Shown here piece after piece: positions 1 to 8,368 of a stretch of DNA of 64,000 bases. How positions within the stretch are numbered: position 1 is the first letter of the stretch; the number at the start of each line of letters is the position of its first letter. The notes beneath the pieces are model-generated. The model worked only from the letters and a program-made list of their open reading frames with translations. It did not search any database and was not told the DNA's origin. Source of the stretch: an uncultured Bacteroidaceae bacterium (GTDB taxonomy: Bacteria; Bacteroidota; Bacteroidia; Bacteroidales; Bacteroidaceae); assembly GCA_905234605.1 (NCBI GenBank), contig CAJOIE010000001.1:248001-312000 (forward strand), written 5' to 3'. Both the position numbers and the translations under genes were made by a program.

Positions 1-1063
1 CAACGGCCGTGCCTGTGATGGGCAGAGTGCCGCCAGCAAGGAGGTCGGCCGCGCTGATGAAGGACACACCGGTGGCAAAGCCATCGCCCTCAATGCCGAC
101 ATGGATGCCGTCTGACATGTTGCGGCCACGCACGGCCACGGTGCGTGCCAGCCCGCGCTGGAGCGACTGCATGCCGAAGTCTATGTCCATGCCTGCCGCT
201 GGCACGAAGAGTTCAGGCTCCGTGCTCGCAGGGTCGATGAAGAAGATGTCGCCCACGCGCCCGCCCCACAGATAGTCGGCAAGCTCAGGCATGTCGACAA
301 AGGGGTTGCGGTTGCCCTGGATGGAGGCTATCACCTCGTTGCGTGCACACTCCGTGTCGCTGACAGGGTCGGCCTCGGCCCATTCCATCATAAGGTCATA
401 CACCCATGGGCGCATGGTCTGCCACGACGAGGGGTCGACAGTGAGCAGCCCCTCTGCGGTCGTCCACTCGCCGGCCATGTGCCCGTAGGCCGTGGCCATG
501 TAGAAATATGTGCGTGCGAAGTCGCCCTTCCACTCGTCGGCAGGCTCCCAGACGACGATGAGGGAGTCGGCACTATAGCTGTCGGACAGCCCCACCCGTG
601 TCATCCCGTTGTCGAAAGCCGTGGTGCCTGTCACCACGCCTATGGGGTTGTTGCTCTTGCGCCCGTTGGCATCACGGTCGGCGGGGTAGAGGTTGAAGAG
701 GTCACAATATGCGTTGTTCACCGTATGCCCCCACCATGAGTTGGCCCAGATATGCTCGATGTTCATGCCTTCCACGGCCTTCGCCCCGTTGAAGCGGCGT
801 TCCTGCATGCTGTAGCGGTCGCGCACAGTGCCGTCGCCCATATCGTCGGCTTGTGCGAAGCCGGCCCATGTGTGGCCCTCACCTCCGCCATAACTGAGCA
901 CCGTGTGTGGCTGCACGAGGTCGTGAACAGCTGTCTTCAGGGCTGCACCCGACAGGCCCTGCACACGGCTCAGATAGTCCGTCTGCGTGGCTTGCGCGGC
1001 AAGCGAAGGCGCAAGTAGTTGCAGCAGTAACAGCACGAGGCCTGACCGACATGTTATTTGCAT
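1..1063 (-). CDS. Secreted endonuclease I family nuclease, 3' end cut off by window edge
   Basis: The minus strand reads open from an ATG at 1063 to the window edge, giving 354 residues without a stop. Residues 1-24 form a signal peptide with a Leu-rich core ending near SLAAQA. The His-Me finger of the endonuclease I family (nonspecific periplasmic or secreted DNases) is visible: IEHIWANSW with His104, then DLFNLYPADR (about 121-130) and RKSNNPIG (136-142) as the Asn-containing metal-site segment. A second conserved block, GNRNPFVDMPELADYLWG, follows near residue 250. The gene starts 37 bp after the stop of the neighbouring endonuclease I gene, so the two probably form an operon. Likely role: degradation of extracellular DNA for nutrient or phosphate supply. 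Family assignment is firm from motifs; the missing C-terminus cannot be judged. Confidence 0.88.
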   Translation of the reverse strand, partial: MQITCRSGLVLLLLQLLAPSLAAQATQTDYLSRVQGLSGAALKTAVHDLVQPHTVLSYGGGEGHTWAGFAQADDMGDGTVRDRYSMQERRFNGAKAVEGMNIEHIWANSWWGHTVNNAYCDLFNLYPADRDANGRKSNNPIGVVTGTTAFDNGMTRVGLSDSYSADSLIVVWEPADEWKGDFARTYFYMATAYGHMAGEWTTAEGLLTVDPSSWQTMRPWVYDLMMEWAEADPVSDTECARNEVIASIQGNRNPFVDMPELADYLWGGRVGDIFFIDPASTEPELFVPAAGMDIDFGMQSLQRGLARTVAVRGRNMSDGIHVGIEGDGFATGVSFISAADLLAGGTLPITGTAV

Positions 1064-1100
1064 AGGCTGCTGTAGGTGAATGGGATGCTCTCTGATGGTG

Positions 1101-2627
1101 CTATTTCACAAGGACTTTCCTGCCGCGCCCGTCACGACGCACGACATAGGTGCCTTTCTTCAAGGGCAGCGTCGGCCCGATGTATTTGCCGTTGATGTCG
1201 TAGATGCCTGCATGCGGATGGCTGCCGCCAGGCATGTTGCTCTCTTGCGTGTTGCACCGTGGCTGGCTGATGCCTACTACTTCCCCTTGCTCTTGCTTGA
1301 CGGTAATGTCGAGCGACTTAATGCGACTCTGGCCGCCTGATGCAGTCACCATGAAAGGTTGCATTGAGCCCTCCCACGTGATGGTGCTCTTGTTGACCCA
1401 ACTGTATACGGTGCCATCGATGGTCACATCGCTGAGTTTGGTGTCGGAGGCATGAAAGACTACGCCTGTCACCTCGGCACCCTCTATCAGCATCACGGCA
1501 CCGCCATAGAGCCGCACTTCGCTGTCACGGGTGACTTCGGCGTTGGAGGAGTTATATGTGTAGTAGCTGATGGTCAACCCGAGAGCCGTAGTGGTGAAGC
1601 CTGCGCCATAGGTCGGGTGAGTTGCGGCCGTCCACGTCACCTGGCTGAAGTCCACGGTTCCTGACGTCGCGTCGGGGTTGTCCTGCGGGCTGTCGTCGCC
1701 ACCGCCATTGTCATCACCGCCGCTGCTGCCGCCATTCTCCCCGCCATCGCCATTGTCGCCACCGCCGTTGTCGGTCGTCTGTCCGTGCGGGAGCGAGGGG
1801 TCGAAGGCGTAGGATATGCTGTCGCCCCATACATACTCACACAGCGAGGGGTAGTCCACAAAGGGGTTGCGGTTGCCCTGTATGCCGTAGACAGCCTCGT
1901 TGCGTGCGCGCTCCACGTCGTCGACAGGATCTTGCTTTGCCCAGCGGAGGAACATCTTCAGTGTCCAGTCCTGCAGGCCGGGGTATGCCTTGCCGTCGAA
2001 GACCGACGACGCCGTGCCGCCGTTCCAGCTGGGATGCAAGTTCTGGTAGCATGCCAGGACATAGAAATAGATGCGTGCTATGTCGCCTTTCACCTCGTCG
2101 TTGGGCTCGAAGCACTGTCCGCTGTAGCCGCTCACGGTGCATGTGCCCAGCTTGCTGTAGCTGTTGGCCGACTTGTAGGTTCCTCCGTTGTTCTCGCCGA
2201 GGGGGTAGTTGCCTCGGCGGTTGTTGACGTAGCCGTCGGTGGGCACCACCTGCATGAGGTCGCTCTTCATCAGGCCGCTGCCGAACCAGCTCTGCGGCAC
2301 GAGATGCTCGCGATTGTAGCTGTCGCCTTCGGCCTTGTAGGTGCTGCCTTCGGCCGACCCTCCGATGACATAGTTCGTAGCGTTGGAGTACCAGTCGCGC
2401 AGATAGCCATCGGCACGGCGGTCGGTGGTACGGTAAGCATCGAGCAGGCCGTCGTAGCCGATGTTGGTGTGGCTGGATATGGTGTTGTAGAGTGCCGTCT
2501 TGAGGTCGGCAGCCTTCTTGCCGTTAGTCTTTGAGTAGTATGTCTTGAGGTCTATGGCTACTGCGCTTGCCACTATGGAAAGCATGGTGGCAAGGCAGAC
2601 GGCGTGACGCAGGTGTGCAGGGCGCAT
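1101..2627 (-). CDS. Secreted endonuclease I with glycine-rich linker and C-terminal sorting-like tail
   Basis: 508-residue product. I chose the ATG at 2627 rather than the upstream one at 2684, because 2627 opens directly onto a signal peptide (residues 1-24, ending ASAVA) and a TAnnTTTG box at 2699-2706 would leave almost no leader for 2684. The endonuclease I core spans roughly 25-270, with YNREHLVPQSW (His108), DLMQVVPTDG and RRGNYPLG as the catalytic His-Me finger. A Gly/Asp/Ser-rich linker follows (about 285-330), then a beta-rich module. The last 35 residues (IYDINGKYIG ... KGTYVVRRDG ... KVLVK) resemble type IX secretion C-terminal domains. Paralogue of the downstream gene. Predicted secreted or surface-anchored DNase. 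The function of the middle beta module is unknown. Confidence 0.9.
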   Translation of the reverse strand: MRPAHLRHAVCLATMLSIVASAVAIDLKTYYSKTNGKKAADLKTALYNTISSHTNIGYDGLLDAYRTTDRRADGYLRDWYSNATNYVIGGSAEGSTYKAEGDSYNREHLVPQSWFGSGLMKSDLMQVVPTDGYVNNRRGNYPLGENNGGTYKSANSYSKLGTCTVSGYSGQCFEPNDEVKGDIARIYFYVLACYQNLHPSWNGGTASSVFDGKAYPGLQDWTLKMFLRWAKQDPVDDVERARNEAVYGIQGNRNPFVDYPSLCEYVWGDSISYAFDPSLPHGQTTDNGGGDNGDGGENGGSSGGDDNGGGDDSPQDNPDATSGTVDFSQVTWTAATHPTYGAGFTTTALGLTISYYTYNSSNAEVTRDSEVRLYGGAVMLIEGAEVTGVVFHASDTKLSDVTIDGTVYSWVNKSTITWEGSMQPFMVTASGGQSRIKSLDITVKQEQGEVVGISQPRCNTQESNMPGGSHPHAGIYDINGKYIGPTLPLKKGTYVVRRDGRGRKVLVK

Positions 2628-2698
2628 TGCTATAAGATTAATGTGTAGGCTGTGAGAATGCTTCCGGCTCGAGGATGCCGGCACCGGTTGCTGTTGTG

Positions 2699-2706
2699 CA
2701 AAGATA
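2699..2706 (-). promoter_or_regulatory. -7 promoter box (TATCTTTG) for the endonuclease I pair
   Basis: Read on the minus strand this is TATCTTTG, matching the Bacteroidetes primary sigma factor -7 consensus TAnnTTTG. It lies about 70 bp upstream of the ATG at 2627. No good -33 TTTG is seen at the usual 19-21 bp spacing, so the call is moderate. Confidence 0.5.
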
Positions 2707-2815
2707 GTTCAATTAGGCTTACTGCACTCTCTTGCGGCATGGAAAAAAGCTGCCAGGTGCATGTGCTGTACGCATTGTTGCCGGCGCAAGACGACTGGCT
2801 CTATAGAAACGCATA

Positions 2816-2869
2816 CTGAGCACTACCTTCGCAGGCTGTGCTCAGCTACGGTCGCGCCATCGCTGGCGC
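2816..2869. terminator. Two adjacent hairpins downstream of the Spy-like gene
   Basis: CTGAGCAC at 2816-2823 pairs perfectly with GTGCTCAG at 2838-2845, and GCGCCA at 2854-2859 pairs with TGGCGC at 2864-2869 across a TCGC loop. They sit between the stop of the Spy-like gene (2965, minus strand) and the promoter of the next operon, where a terminator is expected. There is no clear U-run. The rest of 2707-2964 shows nothing else I can support. Confidence 0.4.
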
Positions 2870-2964
2870 TAACGCAATCAACTAATCAATCTATAAAACG
2901 GTGTTCTCTTCCGTCGTAATCCTGTCGATTAGTGCTTTTCATTGGTACGATTGTGTCTGTGCAT

Positions 2965-3501
2965 CTATTCCTCGCCGCCGCCGAAGCCTCCTCGCTGACC
3001 GCCGAAGCCCTGACGCGCCCCGCCGCCCTGACGCGGACGCATCTGGCCTGCACCCTGACGGTTTTGGGGTTTGGGGGTGAACACCTTGAGCAGCTGCCTG
3101 GGTGTGAGCACTGCGACGAGCTCTGAGGCATACTTGCGCTGGATGGCAAGGCGTTGCTGTTGCTGCTGCAACTGCTGTTCCTGACGGTCGAAGAGTGTGG
3201 CGAGGCGTGCTGCGGCTTCCTCATCGGTGAGGCTCTTGGGATCCTTCTCGCGACTGTCGCCATGTTGGCGTGCTTCGTCATTGCGTGTTGCCGCGAGCTC
3301 TGCGAGATAGGCCTTGTAGATGGGGTCGAACTTTGCGCGCTGGCTGTCGTCCAGGTTCAGCTCTTTCGCCATGCGCTCCACCTGGCGTGCCTGCATTTCG
3401 GTGCGGCGCTGTGTGCGGCCGCTGTTATCTTGAGCGTTTGTGTTGTATGTGGCACCTGACAGAGCGGCAGCCAGTGTGATGATGAAAAGTGTGTGTCTCA
3501 T
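2965..3501 (-). CDS. Small Spy/CpxP-like periplasmic protein with Gly/Arg-rich tail
   Basis: 178 residues from the ATG at 3501, which is preceded on the minus strand by AAGGACGAC, one of the few clear Shine-Dalgarno-like sequences in the window; this decides the start over an upstream ATG at 3564. Residues 1-24 are a signal peptide (MRHTLFIITLAAALSGATYN, then TNAQ). The mature part is a charged helical segment with LNLDDSQRAKFDPIY (about 50-64) and a Gln-rich run, the pattern of Bacteroidetes Spy/CpxP/LTxxQ-like proteins, which in E. coli are envelope-stress chaperones. The last 30 residues are a Gly/Arg/Gln-rich low-complexity tail. It stands alone between two hairpin-bearing intergenic regions. 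Family assignment is by pattern only; function is inferred. Confidence 0.65.
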   Translation of the reverse strand: MRHTLFIITLAAALSGATYNTNAQDNSGRTQRRTEMQARQVERMAKELNLDDSQRAKFDPIYKAYLAELAATRNDEARQHGDSREKDPKSLTDEEAAARLATLFDRQEQQLQQQQQRLAIQRKYASELVAVLTPRQLLKVFTPKPQNRQGAGQMRPRQGGGARQGFGGQRGGFGGGEE

Positions 3502-3644
3502 GTCGTCCTTTAGTTTGTGGGTTGCTGTGTTGGTTGAAGCAGGAGCTCCGCTGTTGGGGTGCACGTCTTTATGACAGCCTCGTGCAGAGGAAGTTTAATC
3601 ACACCGTGCTTTTTAATATCCTTTAACTGTAGGTGTACTCCAGA

Positions 3645-3781
3645 CACCATGCAGTGTGTCGGCGATGTGGGTGCATGGTGAAGGGCAAACACCATGCACC
3701 CCCGCGGACGTCACCATGCAGGGTGTCGTTCACGGGGGTGCATCTGTGTCATGGAGCGGGTGCGTGTCGTGCGGCTGCCGT
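3645..3781. repeat. 22-bp periodic repeat array A (six degenerate units)
   Basis: Units keyed on (A/G)TGCA start at 3649, 3671, 3694, 3716, 3738 and 3760, giving steps of 22, 23, 22, 22 and 22 bp. The core resembles CACCATGCAGGGTG or its reverse complement. Two units lie head to head: GGGTGCATGGTG at 3669-3680 and CACCATGCACCC at 3690-3701 are a perfect 12-bp inverted repeat with a 9-nt loop. The array fills most of the gap between the DUF5715 gene (stop at 3788) and the Spy-like gene. Same family as arrays at 15.6, 26.5 and 47.8 kb. Confidence 0.75.
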
Positions 3782-3787
3782 GTGCTG

Positions 3788-4561
3788 TCAGCGCACGGTG
3801 ATGTGGAAGCATCCCTGCCGCACCTCGTGCTTGACGTGGCACAGGCCTTCGGCACGTGCGTCGCGCAGCACCTCGGAGAGTATGTACTTGAGGGTGTCGG
3901 AACGCACGGCGCGGCGTGCTTCTGCGGCCGGCGGCTGCACGGTGTGGTAGCGGTTGTAGGCTATGTCGAATGTGGTGCCGAAGCGGTGGCAGCTCTGCTC
4001 GGAGGCGTTGCCATTGACGCGGCGGAGGCGTGCCACATCCTCTTCGGTGCGCATCACTGAGGTGACGATAATAGCGTGCGGCGGCACTCCCTTTGCCGCC
4101 AGTGAGTCGGCAAACGCCCTGCCTATATGCTGCAACAGCCAGCTGGCACGCGGCACGAGATAGGGTATGCTGCGGTTCATGGCAGGGTCTATGCGGTAGT
4201 AGGGATTGAGTCCCACGTAGAGCAACTCCTGCTTGCGCTGCTCGGCCTCGGCACGGTTGCGCACAGGAGCCACGCCGTGACGCTGCGCCGAAGCGTAGTG
4301 CACATCCTGCACGTCGGGGAAGCATTCAGCGTATGAGTGCACCCCGCGGATGGGGTGATAGCGGCGACGTGCACCGGCACCGCCACCGGCGGCCGCACCG
4401 TCATGCACGGCCACCGTGCCACCAGCTGCCGTGACCTCCGGAGCCTCGCCCTGCACAGGAGCGGGCATGAGAGCATCGCCGCAGCACCATCGCACCACGG
4501 CCAGCACAGCCACGATGCAACATACGGTGTCGACGAATACTTTCTTGCGCAGGCGAGCCAT
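3788..4561 (-). CDS. DUF5715-like protein, predicted M15-type peptidase fold
   Basis: 257 residues. An N-terminal hydrophobic segment (about 9-28) is a signal anchor or signal peptide, followed by an Ala/Gly-rich low-complexity stretch to about 65. The conserved domain (about 115-257) contains YYRIDPAMNRSIPYLVPRAS, IIVTSVMRTEEDV (Arg171), SCHRFGTTFDIAYNRY (His192, Asp199), VKHE (Glu246) and CFHITVR (His253). The spacing R...HxxxxxxD...E...H resembles zinc-binding D-Ala-D-Ala peptidases of family M15, suggesting action on peptidoglycan stems in the periplasm. I recognise the sequence as the Bacteroidetes family DUF5715; the enzymatic role is inference. It is divergently transcribed from phoH. 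Confidence 0.75.
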   Translation of the reverse strand: MARLRKKVFVDTVCCIVAVLAVVRWCCGDALMPAPVQGEAPEVTAAGGTVAVHDGAAAGGGAGARRRYHPIRGVHSYAECFPDVQDVHYASAQRHGVAPVRNRAEAEQRKQELLYVGLNPYYRIDPAMNRSIPYLVPRASWLLQHIGRAFADSLAAKGVPPHAIIVTSVMRTEEDVARLRRVNGNASEQSCHRFGTTFDIAYNRYHTVQPPAAEARRAVRSDTLKYILSEVLRDARAEGLCHVKHEVRQGCFHITVR

Positions 4562-4609
4562 CTACATAGCTGGCGGCAACGCTGCCGCCGTGAGGGTTGA
4601 ACAATGGCG

Positions 4610-4617
4610 CAAAGCTA
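4610..4617 (-). promoter_or_regulatory. -7 box (TAGCTTTG) for the DUF5715 gene
   Basis: Minus-strand TAGCTTTG matches TAnnTTTG, about 50 bp upstream of the ATG at 4561. It lies in the 125-bp divergent intergenic region shared with phoH. No clear -33 element. Confidence 0.45.
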
Positions 4618-4662
4618 CAACAAATTAATGTGTGTGCCGCCCACATTCACGCAGGAATGCAC

Positions 4663-4670
4663 TATTTTTG
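4663..4670 (+). promoter_or_regulatory. -7 box (TATTTTTG) for phoH
   Basis: TATTTTTG matches TAnnTTTG only 16 bp before the ATG at 4687, implying a very short leader. It may serve the whole phoH-purC-menG-aroE run. No -33 TTTG at standard spacing. Confidence 0.45.
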
Positions 4671-4686
4671 CCGCCAAAAGAAGCCC

Positions 4687-5658
4687 ATGACAGAAAAGCA
4701 CATCATCCTCGACGATGCCGACCCGCAGCTCTTCTACGGCGTGGCCAACGCCAACATGCAGATGCTCAAAGCCCTGCACCCCAAGCTGCGCATCGTGGGT
4801 CGCGGCAACGTCATCAAGGCCATTGGCGAGGAGGAGGAGCTGTCCACCTTCGAGCACCGCGTGATGCAGCTGCAAGCTTTGTGCGCACGCTATAACAGGC
4901 TGAGCGAGGAGGACATTGTAAACGTGGTCAAGGGCGAGGCCACGGGGCGCAGCCACCCCTCGGGAGTGATTGTGTTCAGCGTCACAGGCAAGCCCATCAC
5001 GGCCCGCAGCGAGAACCAGCAACGCCTCGTTCAGGCCTTCGACACCCACGACCTGGTGTTTGCCATCGGGCCGGCCGGCACGGGCAAGACATATACCAGC
5101 ATAGCCCTTGCCGTGCGCGCCCTCAAGAGCAAGGCCGTGCGCCGCATCATTCTATCGCGCCCCGCCGTGGAGGCCGGAGAGAAGCTGGGCTTCCTGCCTG
5201 GCGACATGAAGGACAAGATTGACCCCTACCTGCAGCCGCTCTACGACGCTCTCGAGGACATGCTGCCACGCCTCAAGCTCAACGAACTGATGGAGCAGAA
5301 CGTCATCCAGATTGCCCCTCTGGCATTCATGCGCGGCCGCACCCTCAACGATGCCGTGGTGATACTCGACGAAGCACAGAACACCACGCCGGCGCAAATC
5401 AAGATGTTCCTCACACGCATGGGCACCAACACCAAGATGATTGTCACGGGCGACCTCACACAGATTGACCTGCCGCCATCGCAACGCTCAGGCCTGCGCG
5501 ATGCCGCGGAGACACTGGCCAGCGTGGAAGGCATCGCCCACATCGAGATGACGCAGAAGGACATAGTGCGCCATAAGCTGGTGACACGGATTGTGGAGGC
5601 ATACGAGAAACGTCAGCATCAACCCATGACACCCTCACCGAAAGGCGATGGAGAGTAA
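4687..5658 (+). CDS. phoH: PhoH family ATPase
   Basis: 323 residues from the ATG at 4687 (MTEKHIILDDADPQ); longer in-frame starts to 4597 are rejected because they cross the promoter box and add nothing conserved. An N-terminal PhoH-type extension (1-105) precedes the P-loop ATPase core. Walker A is GPAGTGKT (128-135), the RNA-helicase-like segment SRPAVEAGEKLGFLPGD is at about 157-173, Walker B is ILDEAQN (226-232), and TGDLTQIDLP forms the sensor motif. PhoH proteins are cytoplasmic NTPases linked to RNA metabolism. First gene of a same-strand housekeeping run, 48 bp before purC. Confidence 0.95.
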   Translation: MTEKHIILDDADPQLFYGVANANMQMLKALHPKLRIVGRGNVIKAIGEEEELSTFEHRVMQLQALCARYNRLSEEDIVNVVKGEATGRSHPSGVIVFSVTGKPITARSENQQRLVQAFDTHDLVFAIGPAGTGKTYTSIALAVRALKSKAVRRIILSRPAVEAGEKLGFLPGDMKDKIDPYLQPLYDALEDMLPRLKLNELMEQNVIQIAPLAFMRGRTLNDAVVILDEAQNTTPAQIKMFLTRMGTNTKMIVTGDLTQIDLPPSQRSGLRDAAETLASVEGIAHIEMTQKDIVRHKLVTRIVEAYEKRQHQPMTPSPKGDGE

Positions 5659-5706
5659 TCGGCCAACACGTAATCAAGCATAACAAACACTAACGCCAAC
5701 ATATAA

Positions 5707-6714
5707 ATGAACGACCAATCCACACAAGCAACGACTCAGCCCCGCTCCTCGGAGAAAGGGCTGGGAGGAGAGTCCCTCACCCGCACCGACTTTTGCCTTG
5801 ACGGGCAGAAGAGCGTCTACCACGGCAAGGTGCGCGACGTCTACGACATCGGCAACGATCTGCTCGTCATGGTAGCCACCGACCGCATCTCGGCCTTCGA
5901 CGTAGTGCTGCCCAAGGGCATACCCTTCAAGGGCCAGGTGCTCAACCAGATAGCCGCCTCCTTCCTCGATGCCACGGCCGACATCGTGCCCAACTGGAAG
6001 CTGGCCACGCCCGACCCCATGGTCACCGTGGGCCTCAAGGCCGAAGGCTTCCGCGTGGAGATGATCATACGAGGCTACCTCACCGGCTCGGCATGGCGCG
6101 AGTACAAGGCCGGATGCCGCGAGCTCTGCGGCGTGCGCCTGCCCGACGGCATGCGCGAGAACGAGCGCTTCCCCGAGCCCATCATCACCCCCACCACCAA
6201 AGCCGATGAGGGGCACGACGAGAACATCTCGCGCGAAGAGATAATCCGCCAAGGCATCGTCGGTGCCGACGACTACGCCGTGATGGAAGCCTACACGCGG
6301 GCCCTCTTCAAGCGCGGCACCGAGATTGCCGCACAGAAAGGCCTCCTGCTCGTCGACACCAAGTATGAGTTCGGCCGCCGCGACGGAAAGGTTATCCTCA
6401 TCGATGAGATCCACACGCCCGACTCCAGCCGCTACTTCTATGCCGACGGCTACGAGGAGCGCTTTGCCGCAGGGCAGCCGCAACGGCAACTCTCCAAAGA
6501 ATTCGTGCGACAGTGGCTCATAGACCACGACTTCATGAACCGCCCCGGCGACCGCATGCCCGAACTTACCGACGCTTTCGTCAGCAGCATCAGCGACCGC
6601 TACATCGAGCTCTATGAGCACATCACAGGCCATGCATTCGAGCCAGCCCCCGCAGAGGGCAACGTGGCAGCACGCATAGAGCGCAACATCACCAAGTGGC
6701 TCGCCAGCCGTTGA
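5707..6714 (+). CDS. purC: Phosphoribosylaminoimidazole-succinocarboxamide synthase
   Basis: 335 residues. PurC condenses CAIR with aspartate, using ATP, to make SAICAR in purine synthesis. The ATP-grasp SAICAR synthase fold is recognisable from [20 protein letters not shown] (about 41-60), [53 protein letters not shown] and [12 protein letters not shown]. The first 20 residues are a Ser/Thr/Gln-rich extension before the conserved start LTRTDFC, so translation could begin slightly later, but no other ATG is present. It lies between phoH and menG, an order common in Bacteroidales. Confidence 0.96.
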   Translation: MNDQSTQATTQPRSSEKGLGGESLTRTDFCLDGQKSVYHGKVRDVYDIGNDLLVMVATDRISAFDVVLPKGIPFKGQVLNQIAASFLDATADIVPNWKLATPDPMVTVGLKAEGFRVEMIIRGYLTGSAWREYKAGCRELCGVRLPDGMRENERFPEPIITPTTKADEGHDENISREEIIRQGIVGADDYAVMEAYTRALFKRGTEIAAQKGLLLVDTKYEFGRRDGKVILIDEIHTPDSSRYFYADGYEERFAAGQPQRQLSKEFVRQWLIDHDFMNRPGDRMPELTDAFVSSISDRYIELYEHITGHAFEPAPAEGNVAARIERNITKWLASR

Positions 6715-6737
6715 CAAGCACAGCCCGACACCCCGCC

Positions 6738-7469
6738 ATGCGCCACGAAGAGATTATGCCCTACGACAAGCAAGGCCCCAAGCGCGAGCAGGTGGAGAAG
6801 ATGTTCGACAGCATTGCTCCAACCTACGACCGCCTAAACCACACACTGGCCTTAGGCATAGACCGACGCTGGCGCAGCCGTGCCATCGACGCCCTCAAGC
6901 CGTTCCGTCCGCAGCATGTGCTCGACATAGCCACCGGCACGGGCGACTTCGCCATACTGGCTGCCGAGCGGCTGCAACCGGCCTCCGTGATGGGCATCGA
7001 CATCAGTCAGGGCATGATGGATGTGGCCCGCAAGAAAGTGGCACAGCGAGGGCTGCAGAATATTGTTCACTTTGCCACCGGCGACTGCACGGCCCTCACC
7101 ATGCCCGACGCGAGCGTGGATGCCGTGACCATAGCCTATGGCGCACGCAACTTCGCCGACCTGCACACAGCCCTGTGCGAGACAGCACGTGTGCTGCGCC
7201 GTGGCGGCCACCTCATGCTCGTGGAACTGACCACACCGCCACGTTTCCCTATGAAGCAACTCTTCTGGATATACGCACACGTGTGCATGCCCGTGGTAGG
7301 CCGGCTCATTAGCCACGACGACAGTGCCTACACCTATCTGCCACAGAGCATGGCAGCATTCCCGCAAGCCGAAGAGCTGGCACCGCTAATGCGCGAATGC
7401 GGCTTTGCCGAGGTGACATACCGACGCTTCACCTTCGGTCTCAGCACCATGTATCTGGCCACTAAATAG
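6738..7469 (+). CDS. menG: Demethylmenaquinone methyltransferase (UbiE/MenG)
   Basis: 243 residues from the ATG at 6738 (MRHEEIMPYDKQG), 23 bp after purC; the upstream in-frame ATG at 6696 would overlap purC and adds unconserved sequence. This class I SAM methyltransferase performs the last step of menaquinone synthesis. The SAM-binding motif is LDIATGTGDFA (62-72), followed by GIDISQGMMDVARKKV, the family signature IAYGARNFAD and the C-terminal RRFTFGLSTMYLATK. In menaquinone-only Bacteroidales the role is MenG rather than ubiquinone UbiE. Confidence 0.93.
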   Translation: MRHEEIMPYDKQGPKREQVEKMFDSIAPTYDRLNHTLALGIDRRWRSRAIDALKPFRPQHVLDIATGTGDFAILAAERLQPASVMGIDISQGMMDVARKKVAQRGLQNIVHFATGDCTALTMPDASVDAVTIAYGARNFADLHTALCETARVLRRGGHLMLVELTTPPRFPMKQLFWIYAHVCMPVVGRLISHDDSAYTYLPQSMAAFPQAEELAPLMRECGFAEVTYRRFTFGLSTMYLATK

Positions 7470-7521
7470 ATGACTTCATCCTGCCTGGCAGGGAGCAGTC
7501 GCCTCGCAACAGAAGGAATAT

Positions 7522-8328
7522 ATGGAAAAGACAGCGCGCACCGACAGCAATCACACTCATCCGGACCTGGAGGTCGGGAGAGAAGCCTTATACGGGCTCC
7601 TCGGCTACCCATTAGGCCACTCGTTCTCGCGCACGTACTTTAATAATAAGTTTGCACAGGAAGGCATCAATGCCGAATACGTCAACTTCGAGCTACCAGC
7701 GATAGAGCAGCTGCCACAGGTGCTCGCCACACACCCACAGCTGCAGGGCTTCAATGTGACAATACCATACAAGCAGGCCGTAATAGCCTACCTCGACGAC
7801 ATCACTCCAGAAGCTCGGGAGATTGGCGCAGTGAATGTGGTGAGAGTGACACGTCAGGGGCAGGACGTACACCTGAATGGCTACAACTCCGACATCATAG
7901 GCTTCTGCGACAGCCTGCGCCCCATGCTCAAGGCGAGCCACCGACAGGCATTAGTGCTCGGCACCGGCGGTGCGTCAAAAGCCGTGTGCTGCGGACTGGA
8001 GCAGCTGGGCATAGGATGGACATACGTCAGCCGTCATGCCACCAGCGGACAGCTGACATACGCCGACCTCACCGACGAGGTGATGCACAGCCACACCCTC
8101 ATCGTCAACTGCACACCCCTCGGCATGTTCCCTAACGTAGGCACATGTCCCGACATACCATACAACCGACTCACACCCGACCATCTGCTCTACGACCTCG
8201 TCTACAACCCCGAGCCAACACTCTTCATGCAACGCGGAGCTGCACAGGGAGCCACCACCAAGGGAGGCCTGGAGATGCTGCATCGGCAGGCCGAGGCAAG
8301 CTGGCAGTTCTGGCACGGGAAAGACTGA
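7522..8328 (+). CDS. aroE: Shikimate dehydrogenase
   Basis: 268 residues. Reduces 3-dehydroshikimate to shikimate with NADPH in the aromatic amino acid pathway. The substrate domain starts with YGLLGYPLGHSFSRTYFN (24-41); the catalytic lysine is Lys84 in GFNVTIPYK; GYNSDIIGF (120-128) carries the conserved Asp124; the NADP-binding loop is LGTGGASKA (146-154). The first 22 residues before the conserved LYGLLGYPL are an extra segment with no later ATG to replace it. Lies 52 bp after menG. Confidence 0.95.
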   Translation: MEKTARTDSNHTHPDLEVGREALYGLLGYPLGHSFSRTYFNNKFAQEGINAEYVNFELPAIEQLPQVLATHPQLQGFNVTIPYKQAVIAYLDDITPEAREIGAVNVVRVTRQGQDVHLNGYNSDIIGFCDSLRPMLKASHRQALVLGTGGASKAVCCGLEQLGIGWTYVSRHATSGQLTYADLTDEVMHSHTLIVNCTPLGMFPNVGTCPDIPYNRLTPDHLLYDLVYNPEPTLFMQRGAAQGATTKGGLEMLHRQAEASWQFWHGKD

Positions 8329-8368
8329 GGCCGTGACACTCGATGCATGAATCATTAGCAAACTAACG

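Noticed and set aside
1785..2534. 249-codon open frame antisense to the endonuclease I gene
   Set aside because: Low-complexity Val/Ala/Gly composition and full overlap with a gene with catalytic motifs on the other strand.
5674..6717. 347-codon open frame antisense to purC
   Set aside because: Shadow of purC, which is unambiguous.
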